A stretch of DNA of 29,555 nt from contig DGMY01000075.1 in assembly GCA_002388665.1 (NCBI GenBank), positions 1 through 29,555 on the forward strand, given 5' to 3'. Source of the DNA: Opitutia bacterium UBA4506 (GTDB lineage: Bacteria > Verrucomicrobiota > Verrucomicrobiia > Opitutales > Puniceicoccaceae). Below are positions 15,742 through 24,245 of the stretch, piece by piece (the first letter of the stretch is position 1; each line of letters opens with the position of its first letter). The notes beneath the pieces are model-generated. The model saw nothing but the letters and a program-made list of their open reading frames with translations. It had not been told where the DNA came from and searched no databases. Made by a program: the position numbers and the translations under genes.

Positions 15742-16464
15742 ATGAAAATTCCTACGATCACCGGAATCATTCGCCGGCGACTGCTAATGAATTATCGAAT
15801 CGACCCTGACGTCGTTCGCCCCCTTCTTCCCACTCCCTTAGCCCCAAAATTAATCAACGGATACTCGATCGCCGGCATCTGTCTAATTCGATTAGAGGAA
15901 ATACGTCCCAAGGGCCTCCCCTCTTTCTTTGGTATTTCGAGCGAGAACTCTGCCCATCGTTTCGCAGTCGAATGGAAGGATGAGGAAGGAGATACGCAGG
16001 AAGGGGTGTTCGTATCCCGGCGAGACACAAACGCCCGACTAAATTCTTTGAGTGGCGGGCGTATCTTCCCCGGAGAGCACCAACATACACGGTTTGACGT
16101 CGAAGACCTTGGAAAAACCGTATCCATACGAGTCGGAAATGAGTCCAGCTCAGACCCGCTGGTGCACCTCAATGTTAGCGAAACCGATGAGCTTCCCGCC
16201 GACTCCCTCTTCCGAACACTCGCAGAATCGTCCCGCTTCTTCGAAGCCGGATCCATCGGGTTTTCGGTTCGCCCGAAATCCTGTCAGCTCGAGGGCCTTC
16301 ATTTAGAAGTCAAGGATTGGAAGGTATCCGCGCTTCAGACCGAGTTCATACGCTCTTCCTATTTCGATGATCGAACTACCTTTCCCGCGGGTAGCATCCA
16401 ATTCGATCACGCCCTACTCATGAGAGACATCCCACATCAATGGCATTCTTGCAGTGCTCCTTGA
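15742..16464 (+). CDS. DUF2071 (acetoacetate-decarboxylase-like fold) protein
   Basis: A 240-aa protein matching the DUF2071 family by its opening IRRRLLMNYRIDPDVVRPLLP, followed by the GYSIAGICLIRLEEIRPKGLP strand-turn segment and a FPGEHQHTRFDVED region. The family shares the acetoacetate decarboxylase fold but has no established reaction. The ATG at 15742 places the conserved motif at residue 10 and gives full length; no Shine-Dalgarno sequence stands out. It lies 159 bp after the PEP-CTERM gene on the same strand and converges on the NUDIX gene. Most likely cytosolic, since no signal or membrane segment is seen. Role unknown. Confidence 0.75.
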   Translation: MKIPTITGIIRRRLLMNYRIDPDVVRPLLPTPLAPKLINGYSIAGICLIRLEEIRPKGLPSFFGISSENSAHRFAVEWKDEEGDTQEGVFVSRRDTNARLNSLSGGRIFPGEHQHTRFDVEDLGKTVSIRVGNESSSDPLVHLNVSETDELPADSLFRTLAESSRFFEAGSIGFSVRPKSCQLEGLHLEVKDWKVSALQTEFIRSSYFDDRTTFPAGSIQFDHALLMRDIPHQWHSCSAP

Positions 16465-16492
16465 TCTCCCCCCCCCAAGGCAGCGCGGGAAA

Positions 16493-16507
16493 CTCTCGAA
16501 CGGAGAG
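16493..16507. terminator. Possible shared terminator hairpin
   Basis: CTCTC-GAACG-GAGAG forms a 5-bp stem between the convergent DUF2071 and NUDIX genes. There is no clear T-tract on either strand; low confidence. Confidence 0.25.
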
Positions 16508-16512
16508 CCGAC

Positions 16513-17067
16513 CTAGCTTTGGTCCATCCAAAATCGCTGCAAAGCCGCTAGCGTAAGCGAGTGAGTAATCTCACCGTTCCGGCAGGACTCACGCACTTTA
16601 TCCATCGGAAGAACGACCACGGCCATCTCCTCATTCTCATCCCAATCAACTTCCGCGACCTGCTGTACCTCACGCACGAGTACGTAATGGCAGCGATTAT
16701 TCATAATCGCAGGATTCGGATGACAATCAGCAAAGATAGCGGCGCCCTTCCCGGCAAACCCCGTTTCCTCTTGAAGCTCACGAACTCCAGCAGAAAGTGG
16801 ATCCTCACCGTCATCGACCATGCCACCGGGCAATTCCAATGAGAAAGTTCCGCTGCCGTGACGAAATTGGCGAACCATCACGAGCTCATCCTTTGCGGTA
16901 ACGGCGACTACGTTGACAAAGTCGTTGGTGTCGACCACGTACCAGTCGCTTTCGCGTCCATCACTCTCTCGCCGACTGGTCTGGGTGATGACCCGGAACA
17001 CCCGGCAATCAGCCACCTCCCGCTCCTTTTCCACTGTCCACCGTGCAGGTTCTTTTCCCATTTTCAT
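16513..17067 (-). CDS. NUDIX hydrolase (ADP-ribose pyrophosphatase-like)
   Basis: A 184-aa cytosolic hydrolase of nucleoside-diphosphate-linked compounds. The complete NUDIX box GX5EX7REUXEEXGU is present at residues 82-104 (G82, E88, R96-E97-L98, E100-E101, G103-F104). The segment before it (VVAVTAKDELVMVRQFRHGSGTFSLELPGG) closely follows the ADP-ribose/nucleotide-sugar pyrophosphatase pattern, where the array E-L-P-G-G precedes the box. The usual downstream proline about 15 residues after the box (NPAIMNNRCHYVL) fits the ADP-ribose subfamily. The ATG at 17065-17067 lies only 46 bp from the divergent HTH/MBL gene, so the two promoters must overlap or share control. The substrate is not proven. 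Confidence 0.9.
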   Translation of the reverse strand: MKMGKEPARWTVEKEREVADCRVFRVITQTSRRESDGRESDWYVVDTNDFVNVVAVTAKDELVMVRQFRHGSGTFSLELPGGMVDDGEDPLSAGVRELQEETGFAGKGAAIFADCHPNPAIMNNRCHYVLVREVQQVAEVDWDENEEMAVVVLPMDKVRESCRNGEITHSLTLAALQRFWMDQS

Positions 17068-17113
17068 TCGTCCATGATCGTGCGATTCTTCAGAGGTTCA
17101 ATCGATTTAACCT

Positions 17114-17941
17114 ATGATTCATCCATACACTCATCTCGAAGACTTTAGCGAAGATATCATCTCCAAGGCCCAGAACGGACTTCGGATGACCAACCGCAAC
17201 CTTGCCGACCAAGCGGGGATCGATCTCGCTCAGGTCAAATCATTGAAAGCCGGTGCGGTCGAACCCGAAGCGCTACAGTCCATTGCGAATGTACTCCAAC
17301 TCGACGGCGCCCGCCTCCTTGTCTCGGCCCGGAAATCCTGGCTTCCGGCACCGCAAGCAATTCAAGGACTCTCCCAATTTGTTAGCGAATTTCATTCGAT
17401 GACGGTCAACGCCTACCTTCTGGAAGCGCCAACCGGCGAAGCGATTCTCTTCGACACCGGAGTGGACCCGGCTCCCATCCTCGCTCACCTTCACGAGAAG
17501 CAGCTCAACCTGTCCGCCATTTTTCTCACCCACGGCCACCCAGACCACGTGGCAGTCCTCGAACCGATTCTCCAGCAGGCTGGCCCCTGTCCCGTCTATG
17601 CTCACCCTACTGAATCGATCCCAAACACCGAACCGTTTGAGTGGGATCAACCCCTAACCGCGGGGCCCTTCCACCTCCAAACCATTTCGACCCCTGGACA
17701 TACCCCCGGCGGAACCTCTTTCCTGCTGAAGAACCTGCCCTCCCCCCTCGCCGTGGTAGGAGATGCGCTCTTTGCTGGATCGGTTGGCGGATGTGCCGCT
17801 GACTATTCGCGAGCACTCGACTCAATCCGCAACAACCTCCTCACCCTCCCCTCCGAAACCGTCCTATGCCCGGGCCACGGTCCCCTAACAACCACTGGCG
17901 AGGAAAACCTACACAACCCCTTTTTCCCGAAGACTGAATAA
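17114..17941 (+). CDS. HTH domain fused to metallo-beta-lactamase (glyoxalase II-like) hydrolase
   Basis: A 275-aa protein with two parts. Residues about 13-65 resemble an XRE/Cro-type helix-turn-helix (ISKAQNGLRMTNRNLADQAG, then LAQVKSLKAGAVEPEALQSIANVLQL). Residues about 85-270 are a metallo-beta-lactamase fold with the full glyoxalase II-type metal set: THGHPDH (H140, H142, D144, H145), H196 in TPGHTPGG, D217 in VVGDALFAG and H255 in LCPGHGPL. The fusion may tether a hydrolase to DNA or a partner, or the HTH may be a remnant. It is divergently transcribed from the NUDIX gene across 46 bp. Substrate unknown; the catalytic residues look intact. Confidence 0.83.
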   Translation: MIHPYTHLEDFSEDIISKAQNGLRMTNRNLADQAGIDLAQVKSLKAGAVEPEALQSIANVLQLDGARLLVSARKSWLPAPQAIQGLSQFVSEFHSMTVNAYLLEAPTGEAILFDTGVDPAPILAHLHEKQLNLSAIFLTHGHPDHVAVLEPILQQAGPCPVYAHPTESIPNTEPFEWDQPLTAGPFHLQTISTPGHTPGGTSFLLKNLPSPLAVVGDALFAGSVGGCAADYSRALDSIRNNLLTLPSETVLCPGHGPLTTTGEENLHNPFFPKTE

Positions 17942-18093
17942 GACCTTCCAAGCCCTCGGTCAGGGAGGCTCGAAGAATCCGTCTTGAACCGGGCACTACT
18001 GGTGATCAGGCAATTTTGATTCGCTTCCGGATCATTTTTTCGTCAAAACTCACTGGGTAAACTCCCGTTTCCCACCCCAAAACTCTTACCCCT

Positions 18094-19770
18094 ATGAGCG
18101 AATTGTCCCCTCACCCCAACATGCCCGAACCCGTTTACAAAACGCTTCGGAAAGTTGAAGCCGAACTACAAACTACTTCCCTCAAACCCCTAAGCGGCAT
18201 CGTCATTGGGATGGTGGCCGCGATGTCGGGTGTTCTATTCGGCTTCGACGCATCGATTGCTGCCGCGTGCGGAGACTCCGTAAATACACATTTTGATATC
18301 ACTCAATCACCAGGGCTAGTCGGCCTCTGGGTGGGGTGTGTTCCCCTCGGCGCTTTATTTGGCGCCATGCTCGGCGGTAAAGTATCCAGCAAGCTCGGAC
18401 GCAAGCGGGGTCTGCTCCTCAACGCATTTCTGTTCATAGCAGGGATCGGACTCGCCGCCCTATCTCCAAGTTTCTTCGTGTTTGTGATTGCTCGCCTCCT
18501 CATGGGCCTTGCAATTGGTAACTCTGCCGTCATCACCCCCATGTACATGGCCGAAGTTGCCCCTCCCGAGAGTCGGGGACGCATCCTTTTCATGTATCAG
18601 CTTTCCATCGTTATCGGGATTCTGGTATCGTTCATTGTAGGGGTCGCGGTGGATACACTTATCCCGAACAATGATCTCAATTGGCGAGTGATGATCGCGA
18701 TCGGCCTCATTCCTGCCCTCATTTTCCTCTTTGGCATGTTGCGCATGCCCAACAGCCCTCGCTGGCTGATCGAAACAGGGAAATTTGCTCCAGCCCACAA
18801 GATTCTCATTCGGATGATGGGACTCGATAAGGCACGCAAAACTTTTGGCGAGATCCACCAAGCCACACAGAGCAACGAATCGGTATCTTTTAAAAGCATT
18901 TTTGGAAAACTCTTCTTCCCCGTTATTCTACTGGGCTTCTTCCTCCAATTCTTCCAGCAGTCGACTGGGATCAATGCCGATATGTATTTCGGTCCCGAGA
19001 TTTTTCGGGAAGGAGGCTTCGACAAGACAGCCAGCATGTGGGCTCAGGTCGCTATGGGATCGGTCAACCTTCTCGCGACCATCGCCTCCATCTTCATGGT
19101 CGACCGGTTGGGCAGACGAAAGCTCATGATGATCGGTGTCAGTGGCATCGTAGTGATGCTTTGCGTACAATCCTACCTCTTCCACGTGTATGACAGCCAA
19201 CAGTCGGCAGCGACAAGCCATAGCTCTTCGAGTCAGGTGACCCAGGCCACCCAGCGCCATGTCCTCCCAAACGTGGGTGGGGCCGTGATCCACAAGGGCC
19301 GCGTGCAAACAACCACGCAGGAGACAACAAGCGAGGGAGTGGACAGCAAAACTCCAAAGGGGCCTTCTGTCAGTTCGGCAACAGCCGGCAGCTCCTCGAA
19401 CCAGACGATCACCTATCTGATCTTTGGCAGTATCCTCCTCTACATCGTCTTCTTTGCGATCAGCGCCGGGCCTCTTTGCTGGTGTATTATATCGGAGATT
19501 TTCCCAATGCGTCTTCGTGGGATTGGTATGTCCATCGCCGTTGCCGCTAATTGGCTAGTAGATTACTTTGTCAGCCAGCTGTTCCCTGTCATGAAACAGG
19601 ACCTTGGCATGACTGTGACCACTCTGATCTATGCGGGGTTCACGACTCTGGGTCTAGCTCTCGCAGCGAAGTTCCTCCCCGAAACGAAGGGAGTTCCCCT
19701 CGAGGAAATCGAACGCAATATCTACGCCGGCAAGCCGCTTCGCGAGATTGGGATTCCTTCCGGAAAGTAG
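18094..19770 (+). CDS. Sugar-porter (MFS) transporter with large periplasmic insert
   Basis: A 558-aa inner-membrane sugar:H+ symporter of the sugar porter family, with about 12 membrane segments. The family motifs are present: GFDASI (residues 50-55), GGKVSSKLGRKRG (94-106), the PESRGR signature in EVAPPESRGR (154-163), PNSPRWL (219-225), QQSTGIN (288-294), DRLGRRK (337-343), GPLCWCIISEIFP (459-471) and PETKG (529-533). Between helices 9 and 10 (about residues 366-437) there is an insert of roughly 70 residues rich in Ser, Thr and Gln, where relatives have a short loop. The ATG at 18094 leaves a 30-residue cytosolic N-terminus. No sugar-metabolism gene is adjacent. The substrate is probably a hexose or pentose, by family only. 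Confidence 0.92.
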   Translation: MSELSPHPNMPEPVYKTLRKVEAELQTTSLKPLSGIVIGMVAAMSGVLFGFDASIAAACGDSVNTHFDITQSPGLVGLWVGCVPLGALFGAMLGGKVSSKLGRKRGLLLNAFLFIAGIGLAALSPSFFVFVIARLLMGLAIGNSAVITPMYMAEVAPPESRGRILFMYQLSIVIGILVSFIVGVAVDTLIPNNDLNWRVMIAIGLIPALIFLFGMLRMPNSPRWLIETGKFAPAHKILIRMMGLDKARKTFGEIHQATQSNESVSFKSIFGKLFFPVILLGFFLQFFQQSTGINADMYFGPEIFREGGFDKTASMWAQVAMGSVNLLATIASIFMVDRLGRRKLMMIGVSGIVVMLCVQSYLFHVYDSQQSAATSHSSSSQVTQATQRHVLPNVGGAVIHKGRVQTTTQETTSEGVDSKTPKGPSVSSATAGSSSNQTITYLIFGSILLYIVFFAISAGPLCWCIISEIFPMRLRGIGMSIAVAANWLVDYFVSQLFPVMKQDLGMTVTTLIYAGFTTLGLALAAKFLPETKGVPLEEIERNIYAGKPLREIGIPSGK

Positions 19771-19822
19771 GAGCCCGGTTTGCCATTCTCACAGGTGGAT
19801 CTTCGACCGCTCTCGATACAGC

Positions 19823-20542
19823 CTAAGACTTTCGCCTCTCTAGGACAATCTCGGTCGGCCAAGCAGCCGAGCTCAGGTGTAAGAGATAATCCAAAGTCGA
19901 AGTAACATCCTCGATAGCGATCAGTTTTGGCCCGGAAAAGCGTCCATCGGGTTTCGAGACCAATGACGGGCAAATTGCAGCAACACGAATACGATCCTCG
20001 GCACCTTCCTTGGCCATCGCCCGGGTCAATCCCATGACAGCGTGCTTGGACGCACAGTAGAGTCCCACTCCGGCCAGACCGGCGACTCCCGCCCGAGAGG
20101 AAATATTAATGATCGCACCCCGCAGATCTTCCGAGCCCGACGTTTCATTGGCGAGCATCCTCGAATAGGCTTCGCGGGAACACCAGTAGGTCGAATAGAG
20201 GTTGGTCCTCATCACGCGATCGAAGGTGTCTGAATCGGACTCGGCCACCTTTCCATGAGCCCAGATTCCCACATTATTGACCAGCAATTCAATACTGCCA
20301 AAAGCTGCGATCGCTGTCTCAAAAATTCTCCGGCATCCGACCTCTTCAGAAACGTCAACGTCCAAAGTCTTCACCCGGACGCCGAACTCACTCTGGATCG
20401 ACTGCGCAACCCGTTCGTTTTGCTCATCTCCTAAGGCCGCGATGACCAAATTCATTTTCCGAGCAGCAAGGGTGCGAGCAATCGCCTCCCCTATCCCCCG
20501 GTTCCCTCCGGTCACGACCGCGGTCTGATTTTCTCCGAACAT
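19823..20542 (-). CDS. Short-chain dehydrogenase/reductase
   Basis: A 239-aa classical SDR using NAD(P)H. The cofactor-binding motif TGGNRGIG (11-18), the NNVG motif (89-92, a variant of NNAG), Asn114, the catalytic serine in NISSRAG (148-149) and the YCASK pair (Y162, K166) are all present, so it should be active. The short C-terminus ending in PTEIVLERRKS resembles FabG-like and 3-oxoacyl reductase-type proteins, but no specific substrate can be read. It is the last gene of a minus-strand run after folC (33-bp gap) and converges on the MFS gene. Confidence 0.9.
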   Translation of the reverse strand: MFGENQTAVVTGGNRGIGEAIARTLAARKMNLVIAALGDEQNERVAQSIQSEFGVRVKTLDVDVSEEVGCRRIFETAIAAFGSIELLVNNVGIWAHGKVAESDSDTFDRVMRTNLYSTYWCSREAYSRMLANETSGSEDLRGAIINISSRAGVAGLAGVGLYCASKHAVMGLTRAMAKEGAEDRIRVAAICPSLVSKPDGRFSGPKLIAIEDVTSTLDYLLHLSSAAWPTEIVLERRKS

Positions 20543-20575
20543 AAATGAACAACCGCTGCCGTCGGGAGAGGCCTC

Positions 20576-21880
20576 TCAGATTCGATCCTGCAGTTCGCCA
20601 GAGCTACCCTGCCCTGCAGATTGAACGCGTCCCAGAATTTCTCCGATCAAGTAGATCGATCCAGTCAGCAGCACTGGGTCCGTCCCGTTGGGGACCTTGG
20701 AAATGTCGCCGCCTGGAAAAAGTTCTTCTACCGAGGACTCCAACACCTCTCCCTTGAAATCATTCGGAACCACGCTGCGCATCTCCCCAAAAGTCAGTGC
20801 GCGTGGCTGCGAAGGGCGGACGACAAAAATTCGCCTCGCATAGGGTGCTATCACTCGCATGACCGCCCAAGCACGGTCCAAACCGAGGCTCCCTACAATT
20901 ACGTCCACATTCCCACGGGGTGCTCCAAAACGATTTCGTAGATTTGTCGCGAGTGCCTCGGCCCCCTGTGGGTTATGGGTCGCATCGAATATAAAAGATC
21001 GCTCACCAATCGTGCGCTCTTCCCAACGCCCCTCCCACGAGGTCTGCTGAAAGGCGTTTAAGATAGTGGAACGGTTCACGTTCATGCGTTGCTGCAGGAC
21101 CTCCAAAGTCAAGAGCGCCGTCGCTGCATTCCATCGCTGGAATTGTCCGACAAGATTAGTCTGCGGCAGCTCCTCGTTTTGAAAGCGCTCCGCTACTGAA
21201 TAGACTCGGCAACCCAACTCACTCGCCTTCTCGCGTACAACGGCCTCAGCAACCTCACACAGATTCCCCATGACCACCGGAACACCCGGTTTGCAAATAC
21301 CCGCCTTCTCCGTCGCGATCTTATCGATCGTTTCGCCGAGGATTTCCTGATGGTCCAGCCCGATTGAGGTGATTACGCACACCTCTGGCTCCACGATATT
21401 GGTCGAATCCAAGCGCCCGCCGAGTCCGACTTCCAGTATGGCAACATCCACGTTCTCTGATGCAAAACGCAAGAATGCCATCAGGGTCATAAACTCGAAG
21501 AAGCTCGGATACTCATCATCGGTTTCCGCAACCTGAGAAGCTGCTATCGCACGCAAGCGCAATGTCATAGCAGCAATCTCTCCTTCCGATAGAGGCACAC
21601 GGTCTACCTGCACGCGCTCACCGAGATGAACCAGGTGTGGCGAGGTAAACAGACCGGTACGATACCCCCCGAGCCGCAAAGCAGACTCCAACAAGGCACA
21701 GACCGAACCCTTTCCGTTGGTTCCCGCTACATGGATCGAAGGAAAAGATTGTTCAGGATTCCGCGCAGCTGCGGCAAATCGTACCATCCGGCCAATCCCG
21801 TACTTTGAGCCGCGGTTGCGCAGGCCAAACAAAAATTCCCGTACATCGGAGAAAGAGAGGCTTTCTTGAGGAGAGTCCAT
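20576..21880 (-). CDS. folC: Folylpolyglutamate synthase / dihydrofolate synthase FolC
   Basis: Adds glutamate to dihydropteroate and extends polyglutamate tails on folates; cytosolic Mur-ligase-type ATPase. The 434-aa protein has the ATP loop in HVAGTNGKGSV (GTNGKGS at 53-59), the folate-contact region RTGLFTSPHLVHLGERVQV, VAILEVGLGGRLDSTNIV, TSIGLDHQEILGETIDKIATEKAGI and FIFDATHNPQGAEAL, all diagnostic. Length is typical. The start has a fair Shine-Dalgarno sequence (AGAGGA, about 4 nt before the ATG), one of few in this window. It sits between the gamma-glutamylcyclotransferase-like gene and the SDR in a single minus-strand run. Confidence 0.95.
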   Translation of the reverse strand: MDSPQESLSFSDVREFLFGLRNRGSKYGIGRMVRFAAAARNPEQSFPSIHVAGTNGKGSVCALLESALRLGGYRTGLFTSPHLVHLGERVQVDRVPLSEGEIAAMTLRLRAIAASQVAETDDEYPSFFEFMTLMAFLRFASENVDVAILEVGLGGRLDSTNIVEPEVCVITSIGLDHQEILGETIDKIATEKAGICKPGVPVVMGNLCEVAEAVVREKASELGCRVYSVAERFQNEELPQTNLVGQFQRWNAATALLTLEVLQQRMNVNRSTILNAFQQTSWEGRWEERTIGERSFIFDATHNPQGAEALATNLRNRFGAPRGNVDVIVGSLGLDRAWAVMRVIAPYARRIFVVRPSQPRALTFGEMRSVVPNDFKGEVLESSVEELFPGGDISKVPNGTDPVLLTGSIYLIGEILGRVQSAGQGSSGELQDRI

Positions 21881-21916
21881 CAGGTCCTCTAAGCTTCCTC
21901 TTTTCTTCGAACTACT

Positions 21917-22351
21917 TCAAGTCGATAGCCCTTGTTGCCAGTTGCCACTCTCAACCCGAATTCCTCCCTGCCCGACAATCTTGCGCAGATCCATCTCGTA
22001 AGACCACACACGGTCGACTCGATCACTTTCCAAATCGAATACTTCCACTCTCAGTCGCCGGTAATCGTTTCCCACAGTGCGGTAAGGGTCAAAACCTTCG
22101 AGCGAATCAAGGCCCTTCATAGCCTCAATATCTTTCATTTCCAGCACGACTCCCTGGATCCAGCAATCGCCCCCAAACACCGAGGCTGGATATCCAATGG
22201 GGAGATGATAGACCTCCCCCCGGGTGCGGGCTGGCCACCAGCGATCAACCTTACCCTCGCAAAAACGCTGCCAATAGAACCCTCCCGGTTTCAATGTACC
22301 GTAGACAAACACTCGTAGGTCTTCAAACCACCCAGGACTCTCGATCTCCAT
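21917..22351 (-). CDS. Gamma-glutamylcyclotransferase-like (AIG2/GGCT fold) protein
   Basis: A 144-aa protein with the GGCT/AIG2 signature VFVYGTLKPGG near the N-terminus (residues 14-24) and the acidic catalytic position in LDSLEGFDPYR (E85), followed by YRRLRVEVF. Members release 5-oxoproline from gamma-glutamyl peptides or amines. It precedes folC by 36 bp on the same strand; both act on gamma-glutamyl bonds in a broad sense, but a functional link is only a guess. The ATG at 22349-22351 gives the normal length; no Shine-Dalgarno sequence is seen. Confidence 0.85.
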   Translation of the reverse strand: MEIESPGWFEDLRVFVYGTLKPGGFYWQRFCEGKVDRWWPARTRGEVYHLPIGYPASVFGGDCWIQGVVLEMKDIEAMKGLDSLEGFDPYRTVGNDYRRLRVEVFDLESDRVDRVWSYEMDLRKIVGQGGIRVESGNWQQGLST

Positions 22352-22488
22352 AGTTTACGTATCAATAGGAGGGAAATGGAATCTGGCGAACGAGAAAACC
22401 GATTCTTCCGCATTTTGCTCTCACCCAAGTACGTCTGGGGGCGTTTCGCCGTTGACCCCCTCCCCAACCCGAAAAGGATGAAAAGACT

Positions 22489-23172
22489 ATGAACGCCTCT
22501 GCCTTCTTCGACCTCGCTGCAGATCATCCCATTCGCCAATGGTTCTCCATGGACGAAGCACCTTGGCTCTGGCTCCCAAAAATTAAGACCGTCCTCGCCG
22601 ACCTCAAATCACGCGTCCCGGCCAATGTCCCTCCCGGTCTCCACATCGAGGGAGAGGTATTTTTTGAAGGCGAAGCAAAGCTCCCTCCATTTGGCTCCAT
22701 TACTGGGCCCGCCTGGATAGGCGACGGTTGTGAGCTTCGCCCGGGTGTCTATATCCGCGGCAATGTTATCGCTGGCCGCAACTGCGTCCTCGGCAACTCC
22801 TGCGAATACAAGAACTGCGTGCTCATGGACAATGTCCAGACTCCTCACTACAATTACATCGGCGATTCGATACTGGGCAACTATGCGCATTTGGGCGCCG
22901 GAGCGATCATGTCCAATCTTCGCTTCGACCAAAAGCCTGTCACTGTCCGAACCTCCGATGGAGCCTCCAACAGTGGACTTCGCAAATTTGGTGCGATCCT
23001 CGGAGATCATGCTGAAGCGGGCTGCAATGTGGTCCTTCAGCCCGGAACTATCCTCGACCGACGGTCGGCAGTCGCTCCGGGTCTCGCTTACGGCGGCTAC
23101 CTCGAGCCCGAGAACATCGCCTTTTGGAAGCCGAGTTTCAAAACAGTTCATCGCAAGGTTCTCGAGCGGTAA
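22489..23172 (+). CDS. Left-handed beta-helix (hexapeptide) protein, nucleotidyltransferase-C-terminal-like
   Basis: A 227-aa protein with a hexapeptide-repeat beta-helix covering about residues 50-205 (for example ITGPAWIGDGCELRPGVYIRGNVIAGRNCVLGNSCEYKNC). It resembles the acyl/nucleotidyltransferase half of GlmU-like and UDP-sugar pyrophosphorylase-like proteins. The N-terminal ~45 residues (FFDLAADHPIRQWFSMDEAPWLWLPKIKTVL) are not a nucleotidyltransferase domain, so this is a stand-alone helix protein. The segment HYNYIGDSILGNYAHLGAGAIMSN contains a conserved His/Asn-rich edge typical of acetyltransferase sites. An AAAAGGAT sequence about 10-15 nt before the ATG may be the ribosome-binding site. 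Probable role in nucleotide-sugar or cell-wall precursor chemistry, by resemblance only. Confidence 0.78.
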   Translation: MNASAFFDLAADHPIRQWFSMDEAPWLWLPKIKTVLADLKSRVPANVPPGLHIEGEVFFEGEAKLPPFGSITGPAWIGDGCELRPGVYIRGNVIAGRNCVLGNSCEYKNCVLMDNVQTPHYNYIGDSILGNYAHLGAGAIMSNLRFDQKPVTVRTSDGASNSGLRKFGAILGDHAEAGCNVVLQPGTILDRRSAVAPGLAYGGYLEPENIAFWKPSFKTVHRKVLER

Positions 23173-23229
23173 TCCCCTCGTCTACACGCGTATCGGAGAA
23201 CCATCGCTACCGCGGGCAAAAACAAGACC

Positions 23230-23246
23230 GCGGGGAGTGACTCCGC
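23230..23246. terminator. Possible terminator hairpin between convergent genes
   Basis: GCGGGGAGTGACTCCGC can form a 6-bp stem (one G-T pair) with loop AGTGA between the hexapeptide-protein gene and the AraC gene. No T-run; weak. Confidence 0.25.
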
Positions 23247-23262
23247 ATCCTGAGTCAAAATC

Positions 23263-24141
23263 CTACCGCTCGGCCCGAGACACCGCGGCGACACCGATTC
23301 GCTCATCTGATGGCGGATGCCCCCAGAACTCCCTGTATTTCCTAGAAAAATACAATGGATCAGAGAAGCCGATCTCCGCGGCGACTCTCTTGTGCTGCCA
23401 ATCTGTCTCCAGCAAGAGATAGCGGGCTCTCCGAAACCGCAACTGCTTGATATAGTCTCCAGGACTACACCCCAATGCCTCCCGAAATCGCTTCCGAAAG
23501 TAATTCGGAGTGAGTCCGCTCTCCATCACAAGTCTGCTCACCGCATCGGGCCGAACAAAGTTATCCTCGATCCAGCGCAGTGCTTGCTTAACCCCAGGAT
23601 GCAAGGGAACCCGCTGCCTTGAACGGTCATATCCCCCCATTTCCGCGCGGGGAAGAAAGCGCCCCAGCATAGACTTGAGCTGCCCTTCCAACTCAAGACC
23701 GATCCCATCCTGCGAACCTCCTCGTCTCGATTCGGCCCATAGCTGCAGCAACTGCAGATAGGACCGTTTCTCGAAGAGAACCTCATGGCCATCCAGTTTG
23801 CGCGCGAAACAATCTCCTCGAGAGATCTCCTTCGGATCATCGTCGAACTCACACCAAATAATCTCACCCACTCCGCCCTCGACAACGTTCCACCAACGTC
23901 GACACCAAGAGGGGATCAGAAACTGAGTTCCCGCAGCGAATCGATACTCATTCCCCTCAATGACGTAGCTAATTTCTCCGCTCAAAATAAGGATAAAGCG
24001 GCAAGTCGTGATCACCTCGTCTTTGGCCCCATGCCCCGCGTAGAACTTTCTGCGGTTGGCTCGAGTGACCAACAAGGGGGAACGCAGTGCCCTCTCTAAA
24101 AGCTCAAGTCCAGGAGCTGCCAAAGGTCTAGTCCTATTCAC
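23263..24141 (-). CDS. AraC-family transcriptional regulator
   Basis: A 292-aa regulator. An N-terminal cupin-like sensor domain (about 30-110; CRFILILSGEISYVIEGNEYRFAAGTQFLIP) is joined to a C-terminal double helix-turn-helix (about 180-280). The DNA-binding half has the family signature VSRLVMESGLTPNYFRKRFREALGCSPGDYIKQLRFRRARYLL, then VAAEIGFSDPLYFSRKYREFWGHPP. The start codon is GTG (complement of CAC at 24139-24141); an upstream in-frame stop (TAA) prevents extension. It is divergent from the FAD oxidoreductase gene across 104 bp, the usual layout for a regulator and its target. It probably activates that gene in response to a small organic ligand. Confidence 0.93.
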   Translation of the reverse strand: MNRTRPLAAPGLELLERALRSPLLVTRANRRKFYAGHGAKDEVITTCRFILILSGEISYVIEGNEYRFAAGTQFLIPSWCRRWWNVVEGGVGEIIWCEFDDDPKEISRGDCFARKLDGHEVLFEKRSYLQLLQLWAESRRGGSQDGIGLELEGQLKSMLGRFLPRAEMGGYDRSRQRVPLHPGVKQALRWIEDNFVRPDAVSRLVMESGLTPNYFRKRFREALGCSPGDYIKQLRFRRARYLLLETDWQHKRVAAEIGFSDPLYFSRKYREFWGHPPSDERIGVAAVSRAER

Positions 24142-24245
24142 ACGATTTATTTAACTGCTTTTGTTGGTTTTATCCATGCTATTATCGGTCTGCGCTATAC
24201 GGATTCAATCGTCGCGATCCAGTGCCCACCCCAGAATAGCCAGCG

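Noticed and set aside
15492..15809. 105-codon frame bridging the PEP-CTERM and DUF2071 genes
   Set aside because: It overlaps both genes out of frame; its middle part has one hydrophobic stretch by chance and no start signal or domain.
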